Positions 7,725-17,579 are shown, counted from the first letter of the stretch. The stretch: 64,000 bases of DNA from Streptomyces alanosinicus (GCF_014650595.1 NZ_BMVG01000037.1:1-64000), one strand, 5' to 3'. Made by a program: numbers and translations. Notes: generated by a model from the letters alone, not told the origin.

Positions 7725-9407
7725 ATGAGCAGTCAGCTGAATCGCAGAACCTTCGTCAGTGCGGCCGCGTCGGTCGCGGGAGCCGCCGCGATGGCGCCGC
7801 TGCTGTCCGCCTGCGGAGGCGGCTCGCACCAGAAGACCGGTGCGAACACCAAGGCGGGTCTGAAGGCGGCGCTGCCAGCCTACGTGCCCAGCACGGCCGT
7901 GAAGCCGGACATCCCGTCCGTGTCAGGTGGCGGCAACGGGGCGGCGACCGACCCGGCGTTCCTGCACTATCCCACTGACCAGGTCGCGACGGTCTCCGGA
8001 GTACCGGGCAAGGGCGGCAGCTACACCGCGGTCACCCCGTTGTGGGGGACCATCCCCCCCGCGGGGAACTCCTTCTATCAGGCCATGAACAAGGCCCTCG
8101 GCGTCGACCTGACCGTCAAGCCGGCCGATGGCAACAACTACAACACCATCGTCCCCACCATGACCGCCGCGCGCCGCCTGCCCGACTGGATCCAGTTGCC
8201 GGCCTGGTGGAACAACGCCTTCAACACCGGCGAACTGGCCGGGACCCAACTCGCGGACCTCACCCCCTTCCTGGCCGGCGACAAGGTCAAGAAGTACCCG
8301 AACCTCGCCGCCCTGCCCACCGGCGCCTGGCAGACCTGCGCGTGGGGCGACAAGATCTACGGAATCCCCTGCGTCTCCACCAACTTCGCGCTCGCCGGCG
8401 CCATCTTCTACCGCCGTGACAGCCTGGAGGCCAAGGGGATCACCGCGGACCAGGTCAAGTCCGCCGACGACGTGTGGAACCTGGGCAAGGAGCTGACCGA
8501 CGCCAAGCGCGGTGTGTGGGCCTTCGACGATGTGTGGACCTACCTCTCCCTCTTCTGGGGCGTGCCGCAGCAGTGGAAGCTGGTGGACGGCAAGCTGATC
8601 CATAAGTACGAGCTGCCGGAGTTCCTGGAGGCCATGGACTGGCACTACCGCCTGGCGAAGTCCGGCTTCATGCACCCCGACGCCCTGGCGGGGAACAACG
8701 CCGGCCAGGGCACCCGGTTCTACTCCGGAAAGGCACTGATCGCCGGCGGGGGCCTCGGCGCGTGGAACCTTGCCGACTACCAGTCGGGCACCGCCGCGGA
8801 CAAGAACTACCGCCGCGGCTCGTTCAACGTCTTCGCCGCCGACGGCAAGAGCACCCCGAGCATCTTCCTGGGTCCTTCCGCCAGCATGATCAGCTACCTG
8901 AACAAGCGCCTGAAGCCGGCCCAGATCGAGGAACTGCTGTCGGTGGCCAACTACCTGGCCGCGCCCTACGGAACGCGCGAGTACACCATGGTCGACTACG
9001 GTGTCGAGGGCGTCCACTACACGATGAACAACGGTGTGCCGACGGCGACCAAGGAGGGCCAGAAGTTCGTCCAGGCGACCACCTACCCCTTCCTGGCCTC
9101 GCCGACCTCCGTGATCAGCAACCAGGGCGCCGACGTCGTCACCAAGGACTACACCGCCTGGGCGGCCGCGAACGTGAAGTACGGGTACGAGCCGCTGTTC
9201 TGGAACGTGAACATCAGCTTGTCGCAGTCGCTGGCGACTGCCGCCGCCGCGCAGTCGGTGGAGGACACCATCAAGGACTGCTACCACGGCAAGAAGAAGG
9301 TCTCCGACGTCCAGGCGGCCATCTCCAGCTGGAAGTCCAGCAGTGGTGACCGCCTGACGCGCTGGATGACCACGAACGTCCTGGACAAGGTCGGGACCGG
9401 CCAGTGA
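7725..9407 (+). CDS. Extracellular sugar-binding lipoprotein of an ABC importer (CUT1 type)
   Basis: Captures an oligosaccharide outside the cell for the two permeases encoded next. The N-terminus is a Tat-type lipoprotein signal: NRRTF, a hydrophobic stretch, then lipobox LLSAC with Cys30 as the lipidation site. The mature part is a family 1 solute-binding fold (LWGTIPPAGNSFYQAMNKAL; LPDWIQLPAWWNNAFNTGEL; RFYSGKALIAGGGLGAWNLA). At 560 aa it is long, like the LplA/YtcQ group that binds larger oligosaccharides. It is the first gene of a three-gene operon, and its stop overlaps the GTG of the next gene (GTGA). No ATPase gene is present, as is usual in actinomycetes that share one MsiK-type ATPase among importers. 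Confidence 0.9.
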   Translation: MSSQLNRRTFVSAAASVAGAAAMAPLLSACGGGSHQKTGANTKAGLKAALPAYVPSTAVKPDIPSVSGGGNGAATDPAFLHYPTDQVATVSGVPGKGGSYTAVTPLWGTIPPAGNSFYQAMNKALGVDLTVKPADGNNYNTIVPTMTAARRLPDWIQLPAWWNNAFNTGELAGTQLADLTPFLAGDKVKKYPNLAALPTGAWQTCAWGDKIYGIPCVSTNFALAGAIFYRRDSLEAKGITADQVKSADDVWNLGKELTDAKRGVWAFDDVWTYLSLFWGVPQQWKLVDGKLIHKYELPEFLEAMDWHYRLAKSGFMHPDALAGNNAGQGTRFYSGKALIAGGGLGAWNLADYQSGTAADKNYRRGSFNVFAADGKSTPSIFLGPSASMISYLNKRLKPAQIEELLSVANYLAAPYGTREYTMVDYGVEGVHYTMNNGVPTATKEGQKFVQATTYPFLASPTSVISNQGADVVTKDYTAWAAANVKYGYEPLFWNVNISLSQSLATAAAAQSVEDTIKDCYHGKKKVSDVQAAISSWKSSSGDRLTRWMTTNVLDKVGTGQ

Positions 9408-10351
9408 GCGTCCAGCAGTCGCAGGACACGGGACGCCCTGTGCGGCTGAACTGGCGGATGAGGATACGGCGCGACAAGACGCTGCTCATGATGACCGTGC
9501 CCTCGATCGCGCTGCTGCTGGTCTTCAACTACGCGCCGCTGTTCGGCCTGGCCACCGCGTTCCAGGACTACGACCCGCTGATCGGGGTCTGGCACGGCCA
9601 GTGGGTGGGATTCGACCAGTTCCGCCAGCTGTTCCACGACCCGCAGTTCTGGGACTCGCTGAAGAACACGATCTATCTCAGTTTCGTCCAACTGATCCTG
9701 TTCTTCCCGATCCCCATCGTGCTGGCCCTACTGCTGAACACGGTGCTCAGCATGCGGGTGCGCAACTTCATCCAGTCCGTGGTCTACCTGCCGCACTTCT
9801 TCTCGTGGGTGCTCACGATCACCATCTTCCAGCAGATGCTCGGCGGCGCGGGCCTGCTCAACCAGTACCTGCGCTCGCACGACATGAGCACGTGGGACAT
9901 CATGACCAACCCGCACACTTTCGCCCTGCTGATCACCGGCCAGGCGGTGTGGAAGGAGGCCGGCTGGGGGATCATCGTCTTCCTGGCCGCACTGGCGGGC
10001 ATCAACAGCGAGCTGTACGAGGCCGCCGCAGCCGACGGCGCGGGGCGCTGGCGGCGGATGTGGCACATCACCCTGCCCGGCATGCGCGGAGTGATCGTGC
10101 TGATGCTGGTCCTGCGGCTGGGCAACGCGCTGTCGGTGGGCTTCGAGCAGTTCCTGGTCCAGCGTGACGCGGTGGGCCACTCGTCCGCGGACGTGCTGGA
10201 CACCTTCTCCTTCTACTACGGCATCACTACCAACAACTACAGCTACGGAGCAGCTGCCGGGCTGTTCAAGAGCGTGATCTCACTGCTGCTCATCTGGGGT
10301 GCCAACAAGCTGGCGCACGCCTTCGGCGAAGACGGATTGTACCGCAAATGA
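9404..10351 (+). CDS. ABC sugar importer permease (LplB type)
   Basis: Inner-membrane subunit of the CUT1 importer. Membrane segments are evident (LLMMTVPSIALLLVFNYAPL; YLSFVQLILFFPIPIVLALL; FALLITGQAVWKEAGWGIIV). The EAA loop that contacts the ATPase is present as YEAAAADGAGRWRRMWHITL. Start is the GTG at 9404, overlapping the previous stop; its own stop overlaps the ATG of the next permease. Most similar in design to LplB/YteP permeases paired with long binding proteins. Confidence 0.9.
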   Translation: MSVQQSQDTGRPVRLNWRMRIRRDKTLLMMTVPSIALLLVFNYAPLFGLATAFQDYDPLIGVWHGQWVGFDQFRQLFHDPQFWDSLKNTIYLSFVQLILFFPIPIVLALLLNTVLSMRVRNFIQSVVYLPHFFSWVLTITIFQQMLGGAGLLNQYLRSHDMSTWDIMTNPHTFALLITGQAVWKEAGWGIIVFLAALAGINSELYEAAAADGAGRWRRMWHITLPGMRGVIVLMLVLRLGNALSVGFEQFLVQRDAVGHSSADVLDTFSFYYGITTNNYSYGAAAGLFKSVISLLLIWGANKLAHAFGEDGLYRK

Positions 10352-11316
10352 CCAACACACTCACCATCAGCCCCACCCGCGCCGGAGCGGCGGCTCAGGC
10401 CCGCCACAGCAGGGCCGGATCAGCACGCCCGCCGTGGGAGGAACAGCCCACCGTCGTCGGACGGACCGTCAAGGGACTGACCCTGACCGGGGTCGTCGCG
10501 GTGGTGTTGGTCCCCATCTGGATCATCTTGGTGACCAGCTTCTCCACTCCCGGGGCGATCAACCGGGCCGGAGGCCTGGTGATCTGGCCGGACGGCCTGA
10601 CCGTGGAGCCGTACCGCGAGATGCTCTCCGACCCGACCGTGCGGACCTCGCTGCTGGTGAGCCTGGGCATCACCCTGATCGGCACCGCGGTCTCGATGGC
10701 CGTGTCGGTCATGTGCGCCTACGGCCTGTCCCGGCCCCGCTCCTTCGCACACCGCTTCCTTCTGTTGCTGCTGATCGTCACGATGTTCGTCAACGGCGGC
10801 CTGATCCCCACCTTCCTGGTCGTCACCGACCTCGGCGGCTACGGCAAGTACTGGGCACTGATCCTGCCCAGCGCGGTCTCGGTGTTCAACATCCTGGTCC
10901 TGCGCGCCTTCTACTCCGAGACCTCCGGCGAGCTCATCGACGCGGCCCGGCTCGACGGCGCAGGCGACTGGCGGATCCTGTGGTCCGTCGTCCTGCCCAC
11001 CTCGCGCGCCGTGACCGCCGTGGTCGCCCTCTTCTACGCAGTGGGCTACTGGAACGCCTTCTTCAACGTGATGCTCTACATGCCCACCGACAGCCAGAAG
11101 TGGCCGCTGCAGTACGTCCTGCTCACCTACGTCAACCGCGGCGTCGGCCTGCCTGGCTCGGTCAACGCCGGCTTCGGCAGCGCCCACGCGCAAACCGCAC
11201 CGCTGTCCCTGCAGATGGCGGTCGTGGTACTGACCCTCGTCCCGCTCCTGATCGTCTACCCGTTCGTCCAGAAGCACTTCCGCACCGGCGTGCTGACCGG
11301 CGCGATCAAGGGCTGA
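10348..11316 (+). CDS. ABC sugar importer permease (LplC/YtcP type)
   Basis: Second membrane subunit of the same importer. Its EAA loop reads LIDAARLDGAGDWRILWSVV, and hydrophobic segments such as LTLTGVVAVVLVPIWIILVT and FLLLLLIVTMFVNGGLIPTF mark the membrane spans. A typical long cytoplasmic N-terminus precedes the first helix. The ATG overlaps the upstream stop (ATGA), so all three importer genes are translationally linked. A LacI-type gene follows 113 bp downstream. Confidence 0.9.
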   Translation: MTNTLTISPTRAGAAAQARHSRAGSARPPWEEQPTVVGRTVKGLTLTGVVAVVLVPIWIILVTSFSTPGAINRAGGLVIWPDGLTVEPYREMLSDPTVRTSLLVSLGITLIGTAVSMAVSVMCAYGLSRPRSFAHRFLLLLLIVTMFVNGGLIPTFLVVTDLGGYGKYWALILPSAVSVFNILVLRAFYSETSGELIDAARLDGAGDWRILWSVVLPTSRAVTAVVALFYAVGYWNAFFNVMLYMPTDSQKWPLQYVLLTYVNRGVGLPGSVNAGFGSAHAQTAPLSLQMAVVVLTLVPLLIVYPFVQKHFRTGVLTGAIKG

Positions 11317-11428
11317 CGTGATCGGCCGCCGTACCACCCCGCAGACCGGAAGCGGCTCCGCGCGCCCAACCCCGCCGCGTGGCAGGGGCCGCTTCCCACA
11401 TCCGAGGAAATGGGAGCAGGACACCACG

Positions 11429-12455
11429 ATGGTGACCATCGCCGACGTAGCCCGGCATGCCGGCGTGTCGACCAGCACTGTCAGCTACGTCTTCAGCGGC
11501 AAGCGCACGATCTCCGCCGCGACCCGGCGCCGTGTCGAGCGTTCCGTCATCGAACTCGGCTACCACCCCAACGCCGGTGCCAGAGCGCTGGCCGGACGCC
11601 GCTCGTACGTCCTGGCCCTGGTCGTGCCGCTGCGCACCGACGTCTACGTCCCGATCATGATGGAGATCGCCGTCTCCGTCACCATCCAGGCCCGCAGGCA
11701 CGGCTACGACACCCTGCTGATCACCAACGGCGAAGGCCCCGAAGGCGTGCAACGGGTCGCCGCCAGCGGACTGGCCGACGGGGTGATCCTCATGGACGTC
11801 CAACTCGGCGACGCCCGCATCCCCCTCGTCCGCGGCCAGCGCACCCAGGCCGCCCTGATCGGCCTGCCCGACGACCCCAGCGGCCTCTCCTGCGTCGACC
11901 ACGACTTCGCCACCGCCGACGCACTGTGCGCGGACCACCTCGCCAACCACGGCCACCACGAGATCGCCTTCATCGGCTACGGCCCGGGCATCTACCAGCG
12001 CCACGCCGCATACGCCGAGCGCACCCTGGCCGGATTCCGCGAACGAGCCGCACAACGCGGCCTGCGCTTCCTGCACCGCCCCTGCGAGGGCACCTACGAA
12101 AGCACGGCCGGGACCTTCACCCGCATCCTCGGCGACCGGCCCGGCACCACCGGCTTCGTCGTGCAGAACGAGGCGGCGATCGGACCCCTGCTCACTCAAC
12201 CTGCTGCGAACCAGCGGACGCACCGTCCCCGAGGACGCCTCCGTCGTCGCCCTGTGCCCGGCACACCTGGCCGAACAGTACGTGCCGACCCTCACCGCCG
12301 TGACCGGCCCGGCCAGGAAACTCGGCCAAGTGGCCGTCGAACAGCTCATGCGCCGGATGACCGCGGCCGAACGCGGCGAACAACCGCCCGACGAACGCGT
12401 CCTGCTGACACCGACCCTGACCGTCGGCCAGAGCACCGGCCCCGCGCCGCGGTAG
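11429..12455 (+). pseudogene. Second LacI-family regulator, frameshifted near its end
   Basis: The HTH (MVTIADVARHAGVSTSTVSY then VFSGKRTISAATRRRVERSV) and the effector domain (YVLALVVPLRTDVYVPIMME; GLADGVILMDVQLGDARIPL) are intact up to about 12193. The reading frame then shifts within ctgctcactcaacctgctg; the correct C-terminus (GRTVPEDASVVALCPAHLAE ... LLTPTLTVGQSTG, TAG at 12453-12455) is in another frame. The full product would be about 340 aa, normal for LacI. In the original frame the protein runs on to 12547 with a proline/arginine-rich nonsense tail. The ATG at 11429 has a fair ribosome-binding site (GGAGCAGG). Either a recent loss of function or a sequencing error. Confidence 0.75.
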
Positions 12456-12560
12456 CACCGGCACCGGCCCGAACCCGGCCCACCGCACCCGCGCGGTGCC
12501 GGTCGAGCGCGCCTGCGGCAGCAGGCCTTCCCCGGCCCCGGACTTGAGGAGAAGCCCTGT

Positions 12561-12803
12561 ATGTCCCCGCACTTTCACGACCTTCACCCCCCTGTGGGAC
12601 CAGGGGCTCCCGCTGTCCCGCCCGCACGTCCGCACGGCTTGCGCGGCCCCGAGCGGACACCCGAGCCGGCGATGACCGGCCTGGACAACGAGGTCTGGTC
12701 GTACGGCGAGGAGGCGTACCCGATCCCGCGCGACTACCTGCACGTGCGCGAGCGGCCGCCTGTCCGCAACGCCGCGGATGCCGGGGCGGAGGTGGCGCTG
12801 TGA
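12561..12803 (+). pseudogene. Remnant of a GH31-type glycosidase
   Basis: A short frame contains TGLDNEVWSYGEEAYPIPRD followed by YLHVRER, which matches the conserved catalytic-domain stretch of GH31 enzymes (FDNEVWSYGEEAY...LRERLRPY). The sequence before and after does not follow the family, so only about 30 residues are recognisable. Its last codons overlap the GTG start of the alpha-galactosidase gene (GTGA) and supply that gene's ribosome-binding site. Probably the scar of a deletion that removed most of a GH31 gene. Confidence 0.45.
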
Positions 12804-14893
12804 CCGCCACGCCGACCCATCAGACCCTCAGCTGGGGCCACGACACGTTGCGGCTCGACCTGCGCATTGCCGCCGACGGCACCGCCCGACTCGGCCTGGG
12901 CGCGCCCTCCGACCCATCCTGGGACGGCGCGCTGCCACTGGTCGAGGTCACCGCCACCGGCCACGGCCAGTTCTGGTCCAGCCACCGCCTGGTGGACAGC
13001 ACCCTCGGCACGCAGCTGCGGCACCGCGCGCACCACGCCACCCGCGAGGGCGGGTGGCATGTGCTCACCGTCGCGCTTCACGACCCGGACACCGGGCTGG
13101 TCGCCGAGGTGGTGTACCGATCCCCGGACGGCGTGCCGGCCCTGCGCGCCGAAGTGACGCTGCGCAACGAGGGCGCCGGCACCCTGCACCTCGAGTCGGT
13201 GACTTCACTGGCCCTCGGCGGCATCACCGACGTCGACCTGGACACCGCCGACGTGTGGTGGGCCAGCAACGACTGGCTCGCCGAATTCCGCTGGCAGCGC
13301 CGCCCGCTGCGCACGGCGTTGCCCCAGCTCAGCGGGCGGGTCCGGTACGGGTACGGCAAGGGCTCGTTCGCGCTGGCCGGGCAGGGCACCTGGTCCAGCT
13401 GCGGACACCTGCCGATGGGCGCGCTGTCCGACCGTGCGGCCGGCCGCGCCTGGGTGTGGCAGGTCGAGCACAACGGCGGCGGCTGGCGCTGGGATTGCGG
13501 CGAACGGCACGACACCGCCTACCTGGCGCTGTCCGGCCCCACCGACGGCGACCATGGCTGGCGGCACCCGCTGGAACCGGGCGGCGAGTTCCACGCGGTG
13601 CCGGTGTCGGTGGCGCTCGGCGACCGGCTGGACGACGCATTCGGCGCGCTGAGCAGCTACCGCCGCGCGACCCGCCGCCCGCACGCGGATCACGAGAACC
13701 TTCCGGTGATCTTCAACGACTACATGAACTGCCTGATGGGCGACCCGACCACGGCGAAGCTGCTGCCGCTGGTGGACGCCGCCGCCGACGCCGGCGCGGA
13801 GTACTTCGTGATCGACGCCGGCTGGTACGACGACAGTGCCGGCTGGTGGGACAGCGTCGGCGCGTGGGAGCCTTCCACCACCCGGTTCCCCGGTCCACGC
13901 GGCATCCACGAGGTGCTGGACCGGATCCGCGAGCGCGGCATGGTACCCGGCCTGTGGCTGGAACCGGAGGTGGTCGGGGTGCGCAGCCCGATCGCCACCG
14001 CACTGCCGGACGAGGCGTTCTTCCGCCGCGACGGCGTGCGGGTGGTGGAGACCGGGCGGTACCAGCTCGACTTCCGGCACCCGGCGGCCCGCGCGCACCT
14101 GGACGCGGTGGTGGACCGCCTGGTCGGCGAATGGGGCGTCGGCTACCTGAAGCTGGACCACAACATCGACGCCGGCACCGGGACCACCGGCCACCGCGCC
14201 GAGGTCCCGGCGGCCGGGGCGCTCGGCCACCACCGGGCGCACCTGGCCTGGCTGGACGGCGTGCTGGACCGGCACCCGCACCTGGTGCTCGAGGACTGCG
14301 CGTCCGGCGGCATGCGCGCGGACCACGCGTTGCTGTCCCGGATGCAGCTGATGTCCACCAGCGACCAGCAGAACCTGCTGCTCTACGCGCCGATCGCGGC
14401 CGCCGCACCGACCGCCGTCACCCCCGAGCAGGGCGCCGTGTGGGCCTACCCACAGCCTGAGGACACCCTGGAGGAGGTGGCGTTCACGCTGGTGAGCGCG
14501 CTGCTCGGGCGAATCCACCTGTCCGGGCCGCTGGTCGGCCTGGGCCCGGAGGCGCGCGCCCTGGTGCACGAGGCGGTGGCGGTCTACCGCGACCTTCGCA
14601 CCGACCTTCCGGGCGCGCTGCCGATATGGCCGCTGGGCCTGCCGGCCTGGGACGACCCCTGGGTGGCGCTGGCCCTGCGCACCCCGACCACCACCTATCT
14701 GACCGCGTGGCGCCGCCCCGGCGCCGACCCGACCACCACCCTGCACCTGCCGCACCTGCTGGACACCCCGACAGTCGCGACACCGGTCTTCCCCGCCAAC
14801 ACCCGCGCCACCACCGCCTGGAACCCCGGTGCGGCGGAACTCACGCTGGCCCTGCCCGCGGTCCCGTCGGCCGTCCTGCTCCGCCTGAGCTGA
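12800..14893 (+). CDS. GH36 alpha-galactosidase
   Basis: Releases terminal alpha-galactose from oligosaccharides; no signal peptide, so probably cytoplasmic. The family order is complete: an N-terminal beta-sandwich, then the barrel with YFVIDAGWYDD, RGMVPGLWLEPEVVG, the nucleophile motif YLKLDHN (about residue 450) and the acid/base region LEDCASGGMRAD (about residue 500), then MSTSDQQN and a C-terminal sheet domain. Its 697 aa is normal for bacterial GH36. The GTG at 12800 is preceded by GGAGG at 8 bases. It belongs to the oligosaccharide-use locus with the importer and GH3 gene. Confidence 0.92.
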   Translation: MTATPTHQTLSWGHDTLRLDLRIAADGTARLGLGAPSDPSWDGALPLVEVTATGHGQFWSSHRLVDSTLGTQLRHRAHHATREGGWHVLTVALHDPDTGLVAEVVYRSPDGVPALRAEVTLRNEGAGTLHLESVTSLALGGITDVDLDTADVWWASNDWLAEFRWQRRPLRTALPQLSGRVRYGYGKGSFALAGQGTWSSCGHLPMGALSDRAAGRAWVWQVEHNGGGWRWDCGERHDTAYLALSGPTDGDHGWRHPLEPGGEFHAVPVSVALGDRLDDAFGALSSYRRATRRPHADHENLPVIFNDYMNCLMGDPTTAKLLPLVDAAADAGAEYFVIDAGWYDDSAGWWDSVGAWEPSTTRFPGPRGIHEVLDRIRERGMVPGLWLEPEVVGVRSPIATALPDEAFFRRDGVRVVETGRYQLDFRHPAARAHLDAVVDRLVGEWGVGYLKLDHNIDAGTGTTGHRAEVPAAGALGHHRAHLAWLDGVLDRHPHLVLEDCASGGMRADHALLSRMQLMSTSDQQNLLLYAPIAAAAPTAVTPEQGAVWAYPQPEDTLEEVAFTLVSALLGRIHLSGPLVGLGPEARALVHEAVAVYRDLRTDLPGALPIWPLGLPAWDDPWVALALRTPTTTYLTAWRRPGADPTTTLHLPHLLDTPTVATPVFPANTRATTAWNPGAAELTLALPAVPSAVLLRLS

Positions 14894-15057
14894 CCCGCGC
14901 CCACCCCCGCCCCACCTCCCGGGGGCCGCCCCACAGTGCGATGAGGGCTCCACCCCCCACCCCTGCCTGCCGTGCCTGAGCGCACGGCTGGAAACCCGCC
15001 GTTCACGCAGACGGGAGCACCACATACCTGCCCGAACACGACCCAATGGAGGGTTTC

Positions 15058-16740
15058 GTGAAACGGTTCCTGCGCGCCGGACGCGATCGCCTGCTCGCCC
15101 TGTCCGTCGGCGCGTTCACCGCCGCCGCCCTGTCCGTCGGCGCGTTCACCGCCGCCGCGCCGGCCGCCGCCGCCACCTCCGCGACGGTGACGGTCGACAG
15201 CACCCACTGGCTGGCGAACTACTCGTCCACCACCCCCGGCCTGAACACCCAGGTCTACGACGCCAACATGAACCGCTCGGACATTCCCGGCCTGCTCAAC
15301 AACGCCGGTATCGGGATGATGCGCTACCCGGGCGGCAGCTACGCCGACGTCTACCACTGGCAGACCAACACCGCCGACGGCAACTACGTCGCCCCGAACA
15401 CCGACTTCGACACGTTCATGGGCACCGTCCGGGCGGCGAACACGCAGCCGATCATCACCGCGGACTACGGGTCGGGCACGCCGCAGGAGGCGGCGGACTG
15501 GGTGCGGTACGCCAACATCACCAAGGGCTACGGCGTCAAGTACTGGGAGATCGGCAACGAGATCCCCGGCAACGGCGAGTACGGCGCGCAGTGGGAGACG
15601 GACAAGCACTCCAGCCACAGCGCCACCACCTACGCCACCAACCTCCTGCAGTTCGTCTCGGCGATGAAGGCGGTCGACCCCAGCATCAAGATCGGGGCGG
15701 TACTCACCACACCTGGTAGCTGGCCCGACGGCATCGTCGGCCCCGGCGACACCCAGGACTGGAACCACACAGTCCTGTCGATCGCCGGTCCGAAGATCGA
15801 CTTCGTGATCGTGCACGACTACCCGACCAGCACCAGCGAAGCCGACCTGCTGGCCAAGCCGCAGACCAACGTGCCGAGCATGGCCGGCACGGTGCGGTCG
15901 CTGATCAACCAGTACGCCGGCAGCAACGCGCCGAACGTGAGCATCGCCATCACCGAGACGAACGCCGACAAGTACAAGGACACCGCCCCGAACGGGCTGT
16001 TCGCCCCGGACCAGATGCTGACCTGGGCGGAGCACGGCGCGTTCACCGTCGACTACTGGGCCATGCACAACGGCACCGACTGCTCCCACGTGACCACAGT
16101 GGACGGTGCCACCGACTACGACGAAGGGGGCGTGCTGGCCAGCGGCCCGTCCTGCGAGCCGGCGCTGGACACCCCGTTCGCGCCCTACTACGGCATCTCG
16201 ATGATCAGCAAGCTGGCCCAGTCCGGCGACTCGCTGATCCAGGCCAGCAGCTCCACCTCGCTGATCTCCGCGCACGCGGTGCACCGCGGCAACGGCGACG
16301 TGAACGTCATGCTGATCAACAAGGACCCGAACAACAGCACCACGGTGTCCCTGTCCTACACCGGGTTCACGCCGTCCTCGGCCGCCCCGACCGTGTACAC
16401 CTACCTGAAGAACGGCACCTCGATCACGTCGTCCACCACCGGCAGCGGCACCACCCAGACCGTCCCCGCGTACTCGGTGGTCGTGGTGCAGATGCACCCG
16501 AGCAGCGGCGGCAACACCGGCGGGTCCTCCGGCGCGCTGCACGCCGTCGGCTCGGGCAAGTGCCTGGACATCGCCAACAGCAGCACAACCGCCGGGACGC
16601 AGGCCCAGATCTGGGACTGCAACAGCGGTACGGCCCAGACCTTGACGCGCACCTCCGCCAAGGAGTTCCGCCTCTACGCCAACACCTCCACCCCGATGTG
16701 CCTGGACGACTACGGCAAGAGCACGAGCAACGGCATCGGC
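15058..16740 (+). pseudogene. Secreted clan GH-A glycosidase (arabinofuranosidase-like) with ricin lectin tail, 5' part, interrupted by insertion
   Basis: The first 561 codons of a secreted glycosidase. The signal peptide contains a perfect 10-residue tandem duplication (ALSVGAFTAA twice) before PAAAA. The catalytic domain has the acid/base motif KYWEIGNEIPG (about residue 163) and the nucleophile region IAITETNADKY (about residue 300), typical of clan GH-A, GH51/GH39-like. After a Gly/Ser linker a ricin-type beta-trefoil begins (LHAVGSGKCLDIANSST; MCLDDYGKSTSNGIG). At 16741 the sequence leaves the domain: the frame runs 22 more codons into foreign DNA and stops at 16809. The missing trefoil repeats are found at 60111-60296. 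The GTG at 15058 is preferred over the ATG at 15046 because GGAGG lies between them. Confidence 0.85.
15097..15156 (+). repeat. 30-bp perfect tandem duplication in a signal peptide
   Basis: Positions 15097-15126 and 15127-15156 are identical 30-base units encoding ALSVGAFTAA twice. The duplication lengthens the hydrophobic core of the signal peptide without breaking the frame, suggesting a recent slippage event. Confidence 0.9.
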
Positions 16741-16841
16741 GTTATGAACAGCTCGCATGTCTCAGACCTTCTCCTGTCTCACCAACAACCAGGTGAGGCA
16801 CAAGGATGATCGTCTCTGGACGAACCTGGTGAATGTCTCAG
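16741..16841. repeat. Left end of the element: terminal GTTATG and two ATGTCTCAG sites
   Basis: GTTATG at 16741-16746 is the inverse of CATAAC at the right end. ATGTCTCAG is repeated at 16757-16765 and 16833-16841, 76 bp apart. The inverse copies sit at the right end, so these are candidate binding sites for the element's recombinases. Confidence 0.7.
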
Positions 16842-17298
16842 CGGCGGACGGGGACCGTTGCGCTTTCGTGACCTTCGGGCCTCGCTCACGGCGGCATTCC
16901 GCTGGGCTCGGATTGGATTGCTGGCACCAACCGGTCGGAGGACCTTCTCGGCCGCCAGAGGGTGGGCATGCTGCACACGGTGACGCCGTTGCTCGCATTC
17001 CCGCCTCCTAAATCACGCCCCGCATATTTGCCAGGACTCTGCGTGAACCGTAGGCGCGGCGATCTGTGGATAAGTTCTGAGAAACGGTGCCGCCTTGGGT
17101 ATGCGATGCCCAGATAGACAAGAGGTGCCGGGAGGTAGGAAATCGACTTGGGGCTCCATCGAGGAGCGATCAATTTCAGTCGTTCGCACCGGATTGCCGG
17201 ATGCTCAACTACGTTGGCCAACATGACTGATCATCACCCCGCGCCGGCCGACCCGGGTCGACCTCACCGGCCCTGGCGGCGGAACCAGCCCAGAGCTG
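16842..17298. other. Left-end region of the element, no clear gene
   Basis: No reading frame here has convincing composition or a ribosome-binding site. A frame reading VDLTGPGGGTSPELM from 17257 may be the N-terminal extension of the small gene that follows, but it lacks a normal start codon. Confidence 0.35.
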
Positions 17299-17439
17299 AT
17301 GGAACGGCTCACCCGGCAGGTTCTCGACCCCGCCGCCGACGAAGTGCCGCACACGCTCGTTGAACAGACCGAGGACAGGACGAACGACGTCGTGGCGGCG
17401 CTGCTGGCGCAGGCCCGGCACAAAGGGGAGGACGCGTGA
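17299..17439 (+). CDS. Small hypothetical protein (46 aa or slightly longer)
   Basis: From the ATG at 17299 the frame reads MERLTRQVLDPAADEVPHTL and ends LLAQARHKGEDA. The composition is protein-like (acidic, helical), and the frame stays sensible upstream to 17257 without a standard start codon, so the true start is uncertain. Its TGA overlaps the GTG of the next small frame (GTGA), which supports both being real. Function unknown. Confidence 0.35.
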   Translation: MERLTRQVLDPAADEVPHTLVEQTEDRTNDVVAALLAQARHKGEDA

Positions 17440-17579
17440 TCCCGACGCCGCACCGTACGAAGGGCCCCGGTGTACTCGGAGCCGAAGGCCCTGGCTGCAT
17501 CGGACCGTTCGGCCGCTGGCCCAACGAGAAAGACCAGAGCGAGCCCGACGAGGAAGATCCTGCCGGAAACCGGCGGTAG
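17436..17579 (+). CDS. Small hypothetical protein (47 aa)
   Basis: A GTG start overlapping the previous stop opens a frame reading MIPTPHRTKGPGVLGAEGPG and ending EPDEEDPAGNRR. The C-terminal half is strongly acidic. Unknown function; support comes mainly from the coupled start and the polar, non-random composition. Confidence 0.3.
   Translation: MIPTPHRTKGPGVLGAEGPGCIGPFGRWPNEKDQSEPDEEDPAGNRR

Noticed and set aside
4659..7829. GH3 reading frame extended to an ATG at 7829
   Set aside because: The extra 101 codons are arginine-rich nonsense overlapping the divergent promoter and both operators; the GTG at 7526 has a ribosome-binding site.
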